Shown: positions 29,974 to 40,432 of the stretch, one piece after another
Numbering within the stretch: the stretch's first letter is position 1
Layout of the letters: the number at the start of each line of letters is the position of its first letter
Source of the DNA: Nosema muscidifuracis
Lineage: Eukaryota; Microsporidia; Nosematidae
Length of the DNA stretch: 64,000 bases
Reading direction: 5' to 3'
Assembly (NCBI GenBank): GCA_028335825.1
Contig: JAIOKI010000003.1
Coordinates: 372,001-436,000 of the forward strand
Translations under genes and position numbers: made by a program
Notes under the pieces: generated by a model
Told to the model about the DNA's origin: nothing
What the model saw: the letters and a program-made list of their open reading frames with translations, nothing else
The model's database searches: none

Positions 29974-31422
29974 ATGATCAAACAAAAAATATCATACCTG
30001 ATTATTGCAAATGAATTTTGTGAAAGATATTGCTTCTATGCCTTAAAGACTGTTCTTTTCACATTCTTAAGAAATGAATACTATTGGTCACAAAAGAAAT
30101 CCACATTCGTTGTTCATTTATTCGTATCAATGTGTTACTTATTCACTTTATTTGGAGGAATTATTTCTGATGTGTTCTTAGGAAAGTTTAAAACTATTTT
30201 ATATCTCAGTATTGTATATTTTGTTGGTATTGCATTGATTACATACAGCTCTTATTCATATAACTCAGCTTTTATGATGTATTTAGGATTGGGTTTGATA
30301 TCATTGGGAACAGGAGGTATAAAACCATGTGTTGCAGCATTTGGAGGAGATCAAATGGAAGATAAAAATGATCATAAAGAGTTGACAAGATTTTTTAATT
30401 TCTTTTATTTTGCTATAAATTTAGGAAGTATGGTTTCAACTTTTTTTGTACCTTTAATAGCTGAAATATCTTGTTTTGGAAAAAAATCGTGTTATCCTTT
30501 AGCATTTGGTAGTTCAAGTGCTTTGCTTCTTAGTTCTATTATATTTTTTTTCTTAGGTTCCAAACATTATATTAAGAAAAAACCTAACAAAGAAAATTTT
30601 ATAAATCAAATCAGAAACATAGGATGGAAATCAAAACAAAAACATTTAGAATCTACAAACTATGATAATATATTCGATAAACTAGATGACAATACATTTG
30701 ATCAGAATACACAAATTGAAAATTTAGGTCAAGAAATCTTAGAAAAAAGAAATGAAAAATACAATATCGTTAATATTTTAAAACTGTTTCTTCCAATTAT
30801 CTTCTTTTGGATGTTGTACGATCAACAATCATCTACATGGATAGAATAAGGATTTAAAATGAGCAACTCATCAACATTTTTTACACAGGAATTTCATATT
30901 TTATCATCACAGATGCAGACATTTAATTCAATTTTTATTCTTTGTTTTATCCCTTTATTTTCTAACTATCTTTATCCTTTTATAGAATATTTAGGATTCA
31001 AATTAACACCTATTAAAAAAATGGGAGGAGGTATATTTTTAGCTTCGTTAAGTTTTTTGATTTCTGCATTTTTACAGCACAAAATTGATCTTTACGCTTT
31101 GGAAAATCAAAAAATTTCAATACTATGGCAATTACCACAATATATTGTTCTCACAGCCGGTGAAATACTCTTAAATATGACAGGACTAGAGTTTGCTTAT
31201 TCAGAAGCTCCTGATACAATGAAAACAATAATTTTATCCAGCTGGTTATTAACAGTTACATGTGGAAATTTTTTAGTCATTTTTTATTCTATAATTGATC
31301 TAGCAAAATGGCTCAAACCTTCTGAACCAGAAACCTTTAATTTTTTAATGTATGCTTTTCTTGGTATATGTGCAGCACTATATATGCTAAAATTAGAAAA
31401 AGAGTATAAAAAAAATAAATAG
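29974..31422 (+). pseudogene. POT/PTR2-family peptide transporter with one in-frame TAA
   Basis: POT proteins import di- and tripeptides with protons across the plasma membrane. The signature motifs are intact: NEFCERYCFYAL (E-x-x-E-R) near residue 11, GGIKPCVAAFGGDQ near 113, and FNFFYFAINLGSM near 139. A TAA at 30847-30849 follows DQQSSTWIE. The same frame then continues GFKMSNSSTFFTQEF to 31422 with the remaining membrane helices. Relatives have Gln where this TAA lies (DQQG-S-x-W-x-x-Q), so one CAA to TAA change would explain it. No GT-AG intron fits. It is either a recently inactivated gene, a read-through gene, or a sequencing or allelic variant; the rest of the protein shows no decay. 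Confidence 0.85.
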
Positions 31423-31429
31423 TATCATA

Positions 31430-31943
31430 TGAATTTACAATCAGTCATTTTTTATAAAAATTGATAATAAAATATTTATTACTCCTTAAATTGTTTGATT
31501 AAAAATTAATATAAAGTCATTGTTTATTATTTATGTCAATAACTTTAAAATAATTAATTAAGCGTGATTGTTTATTATTTATATCAATAACTTTAAAAAA
31601 TAATATAAAGTCATTATTTATTATTTATATCAATAACTTTAAAATAATTAATATAACGTCATTGTTTATTATTTATGTCAATAACTTTAAAATAGTTAAT
31701 TAAACATGATTGTTTATTATTTTAAAAAGGAATTAAAAATACTATATAAATCGTAATATTGAAATTTCATTAAATTTCATTGTTTATTATTTATATCTGA
31801 GAATTTAAAATAATTAAAAATTTAATTAAATTTCATTGTTTATTATTTATATCAATAACTTTAAAATAATTAAAAAATTAATTAAATGTCATTATTTACT
31901 ATTTAAATCAATTAATAAATAATTTGTCAATTAGATATATTAT
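31430..31943. repeat. Spacer of imperfect tandem repeats of about 50 bp
   Basis: From about 31487 to 31925 a unit 'tgtttattatttatatcaataactttaaaataatta' recurs at least seven times with spacing of roughly 50 bp and moderate divergence. No gene is seen. Confidence 0.85.
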
Positions 31944-32483
31944 TTATTCCGTCATATCTAATAACATTTCATTTCTGTTGTTAATTCTATTACAATATTC
32001 GTCAACACTTTGTTTAAACCTTATTCCTAATAGATCTGGATGTAAGTTATATATAAAAATCAAATTTAAAATATTGAGTATGTAAGTTAAAGATATAAGA
32101 ACAAGTAAGGTGTAAAAATCTTTCTCATACAAAACCTGAAAAGGATACAAAAGAAAAAAAATATAAATTCCAAAAATGAAAATTTCTGCTAATATTAAAA
32201 TAGCCAATACTCTGAGTTTAGTTCGAAGTCCTCCAGGATTTAGCATCCTATGTAAAAAATAATCATTAAGATTATTCCCAATAAAGAAAGCGAAGATACG
32301 CACGCCTATAAAAACTAACAATTCTAAATATATTATGTTAACAGCATTTGATGTAAAAATAGCAGCTGCTTTGTCTTCTTCTTTTATGTTTGATATTTTT
32401 TCTCCTAATATAGCGTATGTAACAACTGAAAATAAATTTATGAATATGAATGCTGCAGTGTTGCATTCAAATGGAATATTCAT
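31944..32483 (-). CDS. Multi-pass membrane protein, unknown
   Basis: 179 residues, not recognised. Four hydrophobic segments are seen at about 10-28, 47-68, 91-114 and 122-145. A loop with HRMLNPGGLRTKLR joins the second and third and is the most distinctive motif. The tail is polar. There is no C-rich start motif. The plus-strand frame overlapping its 5' end is not accepted. Confidence 0.6.
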   Translation of the reverse strand: MNIPFECNTAAFIFINLFSVVTYAILGEKISNIKEEDKAAAIFTSNAVNIIYLELLVFIGVRIFAFFIGNNLNDYFLHRMLNPGGLRTKLRVLAILILAEIFIFGIYIFFLLYPFQVLYEKDFYTLLVLISLTYILNILNLIFIYNLHPDLLGIRFKQSVDEYCNRINNRNEMLLDMTE

Positions 32484-32983
32484 TGTTTGTTTACATGAGA
32501 ATATAAAAAAAATAATTTAGTAAATAAAATTTTAATTAGAAATGTATAGTATATATACAAATATCATTTATTGATATTTATACAATAAGTGTAAAGTTCC
32601 ATTTATATTATTTTGTTTCATAAATTTTATTTTGACAGTATATATAATTTTGTTAAACGATCTGTTGACAATAATTTTTATATTAGAAATTGAAAATATG
32701 CAACAAAACGAATCTTAGAACTATTATAAATTAGACATTGCTGTAAATGACTTAATTATAAATACTAATATTTAAGTTGAAACAATCCGAGATAAAAAAA
32801 AGGTTCTGACTCCAAGATATTTTAAATTAAAAAGAAAAGTTTATAAATAAGAAACGTTTTTATTGAACAAAAAATTATATTTAAAAAAGGGAGTGAAAGA
32901 TATTTTGTTAGATAATGTTCCTCCTAAGTAGTTTAGAAATCGAATTTTAATTTGCCAAGTTCGCTACTATGCTGTTAAATAAG
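32484..32983. other. AT-rich spacer, nothing recognised
   Basis: About 500 bp between two minus-strand genes. No open frame, repeat or RNA gene is evident. Confidence 0.6.
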
Positions 32984-33562
32984 TTAGTTATTTTTAGAAA
33001 AATTAAAAGTACCTTTAAAATCTTTTAAGACTGTAAATCCAATATCTGTTTTCAATACTTGTATTGAAATAATATAATCAGGTTGAAGAAGATTAACTTT
33101 CATTCCTGTTAAATAATTAGTAACAAAATTGAACATCTTATTTTTCATATCCTTAGGAGCAAATCTTTCCTCATAATCAATTTTGAAAGACAAACTCTTA
33201 TCAATTGTTTCCAAACATTTACTGAAAACTTCTTCATTATAAGTAACAAATCTATCTATAGGCACTATTCTTTGGACATACTCAAAAAGTATATTCTTTT
33301 CTTTTAATATATAAAACAATCTGAGAGAAGACAATGGAGAAGAATTTGAAATATAAATAATGCTTTTATAAGTAAAATAAATTGAAAAAAATGTTGCTTT
33401 CATAATTTTTATCTCAGTTTCTATTTCTAAAGATGCATTTAGGCTTGTGTAATCTAATTGTGTGTCTACTGATTGAAAAACTGAATTAAGAATTGTTACT
33501 AGCTCTTTGTAAGCTTTGGTTTCTTTACTTTTTTTACATGAGACAAAGAAGCCGTTTTTCAT
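32984..33562 (-). CDS. TAN1: THUMP-domain tRNA acetylation adaptor TAN1/THUMPD1
   Basis: Tan1 presents tRNA to the acetyltransferase Kre33/NAT10 for N4-acetylcytidine at position 12. The N-terminus GFFVSCKKSKETKAYKEL matches the family's strand plus charged helix. The C-terminal THUMP part is clear: ERFAPKDMKNKMFNFVTNYL, then VNLLQPDYIISIQVLKTDIGFTV, then GTFNF. At 192 residues it is compact, as expected in microsporidia. An upstream in-frame ATG (33586) exists, but the CCC run lies between it and the ATG at 33562, so I chose the latter. Confidence 0.85.
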   Translation of the reverse strand: MKNGFFVSCKKSKETKAYKELVTILNSVFQSVDTQLDYTSLNASLEIETEIKIMKATFFSIYFTYKSIIYISNSSPLSSLRLFYILKEKNILFEYVQRIVPIDRFVTYNEEVFSKCLETIDKSLSFKIDYEERFAPKDMKNKMFNFVTNYLTGMKVNLLQPDYIISIQVLKTDIGFTVLKDFKGTFNFSKNN

Positions 33563-33565
33563 TTT

Positions 33566-33568
33566 GGG
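33566..33568 (-). promoter_or_regulatory. CCC start motif of TAN1
   Basis: On the minus strand CCC lies three bases before the ATG at 33562 and after the alternative upstream ATG, which settles the start. Confidence 0.65.
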
Positions 33569-33980
33569 ATAAAAAAAAACTAACACGCATAAACTTGAAG
33601 AAAAGATTGAGAAAAAATATTTTTTAAAATTAAATAGATTTTTTAATGATTGAAAATTAAAGCTTTAAAAATAAGCATCTAATGATATTTTGATTGTAAT
33701 AAGAATCTTTTTGATTGAAACTGGTTTTTCTTAAGATATAAATTATTTAATGTACAAAAAAATATAAATCATCAGAATAATAATAATATATTAATCATCA
33801 GAATAATAATAAGATATAAATCATCAGAATAATAATAATATATAAATCATCAGAATAATAATAAAATATAAATTATTTAATATAAAAAAATATTCTTTAT
33901 CAACATAATAAGATATAAATCATCAACTTCTATTAAATATTTAACATTATTGATGATAATAAAATTTATTTTTTTTTGAG

Positions 33981-33983
33981 CCC
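33981..33983 (+). promoter_or_regulatory. CCC start motif of RPB2
   Basis: CCC lies four bases before the ATG at 33988. A reading that begins at the TTG at 33976 would include the motif within the coding region, so it is rejected. Confidence 0.65.
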
Positions 33984-33987
33984 TCAA

Positions 33988-36900
33988 ATGGAACTTAAAT
34001 ATGGAAAAGAATATAGTTGGGATATTATAAGTAAATTTTTTGATCAAAAAGGATTAGTAGGTCAGCAAATAGATTCTTTTGATCAGTTTGTAAAAACAAA
34101 AATGCAAGAGGTTATTGACGAATCTCCTACGATCACTGTACAAACAACTATAAATGCTGGTAACGAATCCAGAAGAAAAATAACACTCAAATTTGGACAA
34201 ATTTATGTATCTAAACCACCATCCTACACTGAAGCTGATGGTACTACAATAACCTTAACCCCAAGTGAAGCAAGACTTCGAGATCTTACATATTTGTCTC
34301 AGTTATACATTGACGTATTAAAAGAGACAGAAAGTGAAAGTGGTGTTATCGATCAGCACAGGTATTCTAGAGTGCCTTTTGGAAGTTTACCTGTTATGGT
34401 CAAATCTTCTTATTGTTCTACCTATAAATTATCTGATGAGGAACTTATCAAAAATGGGGAATGTGAGTATGATGTTGGAGGTTATTTTATTGTAAATGGA
34501 TCTGAAAAGGTCATCATAGCACAAGAACGAATGGCATCTAACACAATTTATGTATTTAAAAAATCTCAACCTTCTTCTTATTCACATTATGCTGAGATCA
34601 GATCTGTACCTGAGAAGGGTGCTAAAAATCCCAGTGCAGTCTCATTGAAACTATGTAAAAATCCAAATGTAATTCGAGTATCTATTCCTTATTCTAAGCA
34701 AGAAATTCCTTTATTTATAATATATAGAGCTCTTGGTTTTTTAAGTGATAAGGAGATAACAGATCATATTGTTACTACGAATGATGAAGAAATGTTCGAT
34801 TTACTTAAAGAAAGTATCTTAGAATCAGCTGTTATTCAAGATCAAAATATAGCTCTAGATTATATTGGAAAGAGATCTGCACCAGTTGGATCTTCTAGAG
34901 AAAAAAGAATAAATTTTGCAAGAGATCTTCTAGCCAAAGAATTATTGCCACATATTGGTACTCAAGAATTTTGTGAAACTAAGAAAGCTTATTTTTTAGG
35001 ATATATGGTACAAAAATTGTTATTAGTAGCTCTAGGAAGAAAACGTGAAGATGATAGAGATCATTATGGTAAAAAGAGAATGGATTTAGCAGGACCTCTT
35101 TTAGGTTCTCTTTTCAGATCTTTGTATAAAAAATTATGTGCAGAAACAGCTAAGCATATGCAAAAATGTTTAGAAGGGGGTAGAGATTTTAATATAGCTT
35201 TAGGTTTAAAGGCTAGTACAATTGCTCAAGGTTTTAGATATGCTATAGCTACAGGTAATTGGGGTGATCAAGCACATGCAATGCAATCAAAGGCGGGAGT
35301 GGCACAAGTTCTTAATAGATACAATTTTGTATCTACTTTAAGTCATCTTAGAAGAGTAAATACTCCAATAGAGAAAGAAGGTAAATTAGCTAAACCTCGT
35401 CAATTACATAATACACATTGGGGTATGATTTGTCCAGCAGAGACACCTGAAGGACAAGCTTGTGGTCTTGTTAAGAATTTATCATTATTAGCTTATATTT
35501 CTGTTGGATCACCTTCAGAGCCAATAATTGAATTTTTAGAAGAATGTGGTTTAGAAAGTTTAGAAGAAATTTCTCATTTTCAGTTACAAAATTCAACTAA
35601 AATTTTTGTTAATGGTGTATGGGTGGGTATACATGAAGATCCTGATTATTTAATTAATTCTTTAAGAACATTACGTAGATGTTTAGAAATAGATAAAGAA
35701 GTTAGTATTATTAGAGATATTAGAGAAAAAGAAATTAAAATCCAATCTGATTCTGGTAGACCTTGTAGACCTCTTTTTGTTGTTAAAAATAATAAACTAA
35801 GTATTGATGAGGCTTATCCTAATAAAGAAGAAATTAAAAGAAGTAGTTGGAATGATTTTATTGAGAATGGTTTAATTGAGTTTTTAGATGTAGAAGAAGA
35901 AGAAGTTTCTATGATAGCAATGTCTCCAGATCAATTAAAAGGGAATTTGAGAAGTACAGATCTTAGGAATAAAGATGTTATTTCAGGATTGAATATTGAA
36001 TATACACATTGTGAAATTCATCCAGCTTCAATTTTAGGAATTTGTGCATCTGTGATTCCTTTTCCTGATCATAATCAAAGTCCTCGTAATACTTATCAAA
36101 GTGCTATGGCTAAACAAGCTATGGGAGTTTATGCTACTAATTTTTTATTAAGAATGGATACCTTGAGTAATATTTTATTTTATCCTCAAAAGCCTTTAGT
36201 CACTACTAAAAGTATGGAATTTATGAGATTTAAAGAACTTCCACCTGGACAGAATGCTATAGTAGCTATAGCTTCTTATTCTGGATATAATCAGGAAGAT
36301 AGTATAATAATGAATCAAAGTGCTATTGATAGAGGTTTATTTAGGAGTTTCTTTTATAGAACTTATACAGATCAAGAAAATACAACAAGGCCAGGAGCAC
36401 ATGAAGAATTTTGTAAACCAGTGAGAAGTGAAGTTATTAGAATGAGAAATCTTAATTACAGTAAATTAGATTCAGATGGTATTATTCCTACTGGAACAAG
36501 AGTAACAGGAGATGATGTACTAATTGGAAAAATTAGTCCTATACTTGATCCTGAAAGAAGTACAAAAGGTGCTCCTGTGTATTTAAAAAAAGACAGTTCT
36601 ACTTCTATGAGAAGAACTGAAGATGGATTTATTGATAGTGCTATTGTCACTAATAAAGATGGATACAAATTTGCAAAAGTTAAAGTTCGTAGTATGAGAA
36701 TTCCTCAAATGGGAGATAAATTTGCATCTCGTCATGCTCAAAAGGGTACTGTAGGAATTACATTAAGACAAGAAGATATGCCTTTTACTTCTGAAGGTAT
36801 TGTACCAGATATTATTATAAATCCTCATGCTATACCCAGTAGAATGACTATAGGACATTTAATAGAATGTCTTATGGGAAAAACAAGTGCTTTAACTGGT

Positions 36901-37434
36901 GAAGAAGGAGATGCTACTCCATTTAATGGAATTACAGTAGATAATATATCAGAGAAACTTAAGGAATATAATTATCAACACAGAGGATTTGAAGTTATGT
37001 ACAATGGAATGACAGGTCATAAATTAAGAGCTCAAGTTTTTATAGGTCCTACATATTATCAGAGACTTAAACATATGGTAGATGATAAAATTCATGCTAG
37101 AGCAAAAGGACCTCTTCAAATTCTAACTAGACAGCCTGTAGAAGGAAGATCAAGAGATGGAGGATTGAGATTTGGAGAAATGGAGCGTGATTGTATAATT
37201 TCTCATGGATCCAGTGCATTTTTGAAGGAAAGATTGATGGATGTTAGTGATCCTTATATTTGTTCAGTATGTGATGAATGTGGGTTAATAGCTATAGACA
37301 CTAAAAGATTTAAAGAATGTAAAGGATGTAATAATAGAACAAATATTAGTTTAATAGAAATACCCTATGCATTTAAATTATTACTTCAAGAATTGATGGC
37401 TATGAATATAGCACCAAGAATACGAACAAATTAA
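33988..37434 (+). CDS. RPB2: RNA polymerase II second-largest subunit RPB2
   Basis: A catalytic core subunit of the enzyme that transcribes mRNA genes. At 1148 residues it has the full family length. Landmarks are the lobe segment ERMASNTIYVFKK near 177, GYNQEDSIIMNQSAIDRG near 764 in the hybrid-binding domain, QMGDKFASRHAQKGTVG near 907, and the C-terminal zinc site CSVCDECG with CKGCNN near 1091-1118. The end, IPYAFKLLLQELMAMNIAPR, is specific for Pol II rather than Pol I or III. Start chosen at the first ATG after the CCC motif. Confidence 0.98.
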   Translation: MELKYGKEYSWDIISKFFDQKGLVGQQIDSFDQFVKTKMQEVIDESPTITVQTTINAGNESRRKITLKFGQIYVSKPPSYTEADGTTITLTPSEARLRDLTYLSQLYIDVLKETESESGVIDQHRYSRVPFGSLPVMVKSSYCSTYKLSDEELIKNGECEYDVGGYFIVNGSEKVIIAQERMASNTIYVFKKSQPSSYSHYAEIRSVPEKGAKNPSAVSLKLCKNPNVIRVSIPYSKQEIPLFIIYRALGFLSDKEITDHIVTTNDEEMFDLLKESILESAVIQDQNIALDYIGKRSAPVGSSREKRINFARDLLAKELLPHIGTQEFCETKKAYFLGYMVQKLLLVALGRKREDDRDHYGKKRMDLAGPLLGSLFRSLYKKLCAETAKHMQKCLEGGRDFNIALGLKASTIAQGFRYAIATGNWGDQAHAMQSKAGVAQVLNRYNFVSTLSHLRRVNTPIEKEGKLAKPRQLHNTHWGMICPAETPEGQACGLVKNLSLLAYISVGSPSEPIIEFLEECGLESLEEISHFQLQNSTKIFVNGVWVGIHEDPDYLINSLRTLRRCLEIDKEVSIIRDIREKEIKIQSDSGRPCRPLFVVKNNKLSIDEAYPNKEEIKRSSWNDFIENGLIEFLDVEEEEVSMIAMSPDQLKGNLRSTDLRNKDVISGLNIEYTHCEIHPASILGICASVIPFPDHNQSPRNTYQSAMAKQAMGVYATNFLLRMDTLSNILFYPQKPLVTTKSMEFMRFKELPPGQNAIVAIASYSGYNQEDSIIMNQSAIDRGLFRSFFYRTYTDQENTTRPGAHEEFCKPVRSEVIRMRNLNYSKLDSDGIIPTGTRVTGDDVLIGKISPILDPERSTKGAPVYLKKDSSTSMRRTEDGFIDSAIVTNKDGYKFAKVKVRSMRIPQMGDKFASRHAQKGTVGITLRQEDMPFTSEGIVPDIIINPHAIPSRMTIGHLIECLMGKTSALTGEEGDATPFNGITVDNISEKLKEYNYQHRGFEVMYNGMTGHKLRAQVFIGPTYYQRLKHMVDDKIHARAKGPLQILTRQPVEGRSRDGGLRFGEMERDCIISHGSSAFLKERLMDVSDPYICSVCDECGLIAIDTKRFKECKGCNNRTNISLIEIPYAFKLLLQELMAMNIAPRIRTN

Positions 37435-37623
37435 TTAAAAAGTATATTAATTTATATTATAAATTTGTATATTCTTATATTAAAGACTTGCATTTTTTAA
37501 TTAATATATGCTTATTTTATTAAATACTCATATTATTAAATATTTTATTAATTAAAAAGTATATTAATTTATATTAATACTCATATTATTAAATATTTTA
37601 TTAATTAAAATGCTCATATTTTT

Positions 37624-37989
37624 TTAATTAAAATATTTTACTGGGTTAAATTTCTTACAGTTAATAGGCATATACATAATATAAAATGGATTAAGCATTA
37701 CATAATCACAAAAATCAGAATGTATTTTATCAAATAAATTAGATATTTCTATATCAGAAATGAATACAAAAGATAAATTAGTACGAGTAGCATAATAAGA
37801 TACAATTTTAGTATTATAATGGAAAAATACAGGTTTGATATCTTTTTCATTAATATTCTTAATCATACAATGTATAGAATGAAGAGAACTACAAAGTATC
37901 AATAATTGGTTGGTAGATAACACTTCATCCTTCTGATAATTATAAATCATCGATCCTGAACTATTTATAATAAAAAAGTTGTGTATCAT
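37624..37989 (-). CDS. TRS23: TRAPP subunit TRAPPC4/Trs23
   Basis: A longin-fold TRAPP core subunit that contacts the Rab Ypt1. MIHNFFIINSSGSMIYNYQ matches the family N-terminus, STNQLLILCSSLHSIHCM matches LxSNExLxLASMFHSLHAI, and the end CDYVMLNPFYIMYMPINCKKF matches the diagnostic SDYxLKNPFYSLEMPIRCxLF. At 121 residues it is slightly short. The frame opens further upstream (to 38073) inside the RING gene; the ATG at 37989 was chosen because it aligns with the family start. The ATG at 38013 is an alternative. Confidence 0.88.
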   Translation of the reverse strand: MIHNFFIINSSGSMIYNYQKDEVLSTNQLLILCSSLHSIHCMIKNINEKDIKPVFFHYNTKIVSYYATRTNLSFVFISDIEISNLFDKIHSDFCDYVMLNPFYIMYMPINCKKFNPVKYFN

Positions 37990-38014
37990 AAAAGAAGGAT
38001 ACAAAAAAATCATT

Positions 38015-38302
38015 TTATGCAATAAATTTATTTCTACACATTGGACAATTTCCTTTTCTTGTAACCCACTCATTCAAACATAAATAATGGAATTTTGTAA
38101 AACATTTCGTACAAGATAAACTTCTATTTCTTATTAAAATTTCTTCGAGACATATTGAACAAATATCTTCTACAAATTTATTTACAATTAATTCAAGAAG
38201 ATCATCTTTTATATTAAACTTTCTTATTTCTAATAAACAAGCATAACAAGCTTCATCTTTGTAAGTTACTTTACAATACTCACAGTATAAACATTTATGC
38301 AT
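38015..38302 (-). CDS. Small RING-finger protein (listerin-like RING)
   Basis: 95 residues. The C-terminal half is a RING of the C4HC3 type: Cys48, Cys51, Cys64, Cys67, His72, Cys75, Cys86 and Cys89, with KCFTKFHYLCLNEW and NCPMCRNKF, most like the RING of the ribosome-quality-control ligase Ltn1/listerin. The N-terminal half has two more CxxC pairs (Cys4/7 and Cys19/22) that could bind zinc. Likely a ubiquitin ligase; the target is unknown. Its stop lies one or two bases before an in-frame start of the TRAPPC4 reading, and its ATG is 25 bp from tRNA-Val on the other strand. Confidence 0.75.
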   Translation of the reverse strand: MHKCLYCEYCKVTYKDEACYACLLEIRKFNIKDDLLELIVNKFVEDICSICLEEILIRNRSLSCTKCFTKFHYLCLNEWVTRKGNCPMCRNKFIA

Positions 38303-38327
38303 ATATTTATAGTAAAATGAAATTTAT

Positions 38328-38400
38328 GTGATCTTAGTGTAGTGGTTATCACGTTTGTCTAACACGCAGAAGGTCCCCAGTTCGAGCCTGGGAGGTCGCA
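38328..38400 (+). tRNA. tRNA-Val, anticodon AAC
   Basis: 73 nt cloverleaf. The acceptor GTGATCT pairs fully with AGGTCGC (two G-U pairs), the anticodon loop is CTAACAC with a five-pair stem, and the T arm is CCCAG-TTCGAGC-CTGGG. Box A (TAGTGTAGTGG) and box B (AGTTCGAGCCT) are present. There is no intron, and an A discriminator ends at 38400. A T-run follows as the Pol III terminator. Confidence 0.95.
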
Positions 38401-40432
38401 TTTTATTGTTTTTTGGAGTTTTTAAAAAAATACGTAGAATTCTTTTTAATAATTTCATCATTATCTTATACAATTTTCAAGATTTACAAAATAAATTAAT
38501 TATTGATTTAAACTTGATTTCTTGTTTTTTAAATGATAATTAAACTCAATTATTTGTTCTCTGTATATATTCTTAAGCAAAATACTAAATAAAATATATT
38601 TTAAGATGTAAATTTTATATATTCGTTGAACCACCTACTATATATAACCATATAAAATTATTAACGAAGAAACACTAAGAAAGTTGATTTAGAATCGAGA
38701 CTGAAATTGATAATTTTAATCTATGCTGGAGCTGATGCTAGTTGCTTTGATAATATTTAAGTATTTTATAATTAAAGAAATGAATAACTTTTTAGACACT
38801 GTAAAACTAGAAATAAACCGGAAGAAATCATTTAAGAACTGCTGCAGCATGAAAGAGAGTGCAAATAAGGATAGGAATATCTTGGTATAATAAAGGATTA
38901 GTAGAATTCTAGTTAAAAGATACAACAAATGAACATTCTTTCTAGTTGATTAGCTAATATGTAGGTATGGAATTAGATATTTTAAGAAAATAGAAAAAAT
39001 CATCAAATATTGATAAAGCATCACGTGGATCAACAGCTCGCTTGTAAATAAAGCCTTTATTTACCAAAAAACGAATTATGAAGAGAACTTAAAGTATAGA
39101 ATTTAGCAGTGAGTAAATGCTACTACAATTATTTAATGCAATTAAAACAATCATTGAAACATATCTAAAAAGAAATGCGATCATAAGAACTGAAACAGAA
39201 AATAACAAAATTTATCAAAAATACAACCTTTTCTGATAGACAAGCATCTAGATATCTATAAATTAAAGAAATTACAACTAAATAAAATTGTATAAATTCC
39301 TTTGTACAATCAAGAGTGCTTAAGATTACTGTGTAGTAGATAAAGCTACTTGAGAAGAGAAATTCACAAGGCCGGCATAGTATTTGTCTTATTCAATTAA
39401 AACAGAGAAAATATACTCAAAATAAATCTTATTTTAATTAAACTTAAATTTGTAAATTTATGATTATTTATAACAATGCCAATAATATATATTATGATAA
39501 ATCGTTTTATCAGCAATTTGTTGTTTTTTATAAATTATATCATATTATTTGGTTAAAATTTTTTACTCATAATTTTTCGAAAAAAATAAATAATTCTATA
39601 TCCTTTAAATGAAAAAAAATTGAATTTAAAAAATATAATTTATGATTAAATTCTGATAATGTTTCTATTAAAACAAAATTTCAATGTTAATTTGATATTT
39701 TATGCGTGACAAAAAAATGTTTAAATGATGCCAATTCCTTAAAAGAAATCATTTTTATAATTTACACCTAAGTAAACTTCTTGTATTATTTATGAATGGT
39801 GCAAATCTATAAGTAGAAAGAAATTAAATATTTCACAATAGTGATAACAAAATGATATTTTTGATTATCAATAAATTTTTTAATATTATATTTTTAGTCA
39901 TTTATTTTTTTTCGAAAAATAAGGAGTAAAAAGAAACACCCCGATTTTCAATCCTTGTTATTTATGATAACTAAATTAGTATCAAAACTCAATAAAATCA
40001 AACTATTATTGAAAAATTATACTATTAGATAATTTTTTTTCTTAAATATTTTACAATATAATTCTGTCAGTAAAAGTATCTGCTATAAAAAACCTTATTT
40101 TTGTCATATTTAGTATTGAAAATAATTTAAAATTAAAAATAGAAAGTATCAATCGATTTAAATATTAGTCAATTAATACGTTTCAGATGTAATATATATT
40201 CTTTTCTTATTACTGATGAAAATAAAATCTAAAATACAATTTTTATTTTTGATTAAATGATAAAAATTTTTATTTGTATGTTTTACGTCATATAAATTAA
40301 ATATTTAACTAAATAAAAGTAAATGTATACATACTTCATGTCAGAAATGTTATAATTATTTTAATATATAAAAAACTTTTGATTTGTTGTAGAAATAATA
40401 TATAAATATTAACTTTTATTTTTTTCCCCTAC
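38401..40432. other. 2-kb spacer: decayed coding-like sequence and a duplicated block
   Basis: From about 38640 to 39420 the sequence is less AT-rich than its surroundings and looks like a heavily decayed coding relic I cannot assign. From about 39155 to the next gene it is a copy of the block upstream of the paralogous gene at 57.8 kb, with one segment (39563-39929) in inverted orientation relative to that copy. The 62-codon frame starting inside the tRNA is not a gene. Confidence 0.7.
39155..40432 (+). repeat. Duplicated upstream block, copy 1 (partner 56365-57794)
   Basis: Shares long near-identical stretches with 56365-57794, beginning 'aaacatatctaaaaagaaat' and running up to the CCCC motif. 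Together with the following gene it forms a segmental duplication of over 3 kb. The part between 39563 and 39929 matches the partner only as reverse complement. Confidence 0.9.

Larger units (their letters stand above)
33563..33987. repeat. Spacer with 'atcatcagaataataata' tandem repeat
   Basis: Between TAN1 and RPB2 (divergent genes), about 33735-33925 holds four or five copies of a unit of nearly 30 bp containing 'ataaatcatcagaataataata', flanked by 'aaatataaattatttaat' copies. No gene is seen. Confidence 0.8.

Noticed and set aside
30841-30870. Intron or frameshift explaining the break in the POT transporter
   Set aside because: The frame is the same on both sides, no GT-AG pair spans the TAA, and the lost position corresponds to a single residue.
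38355-38543. 62-codon frame starting inside tRNA-Val
   Set aside because: Overlaps the tRNA and continues into A/T-rich spacer; no support.
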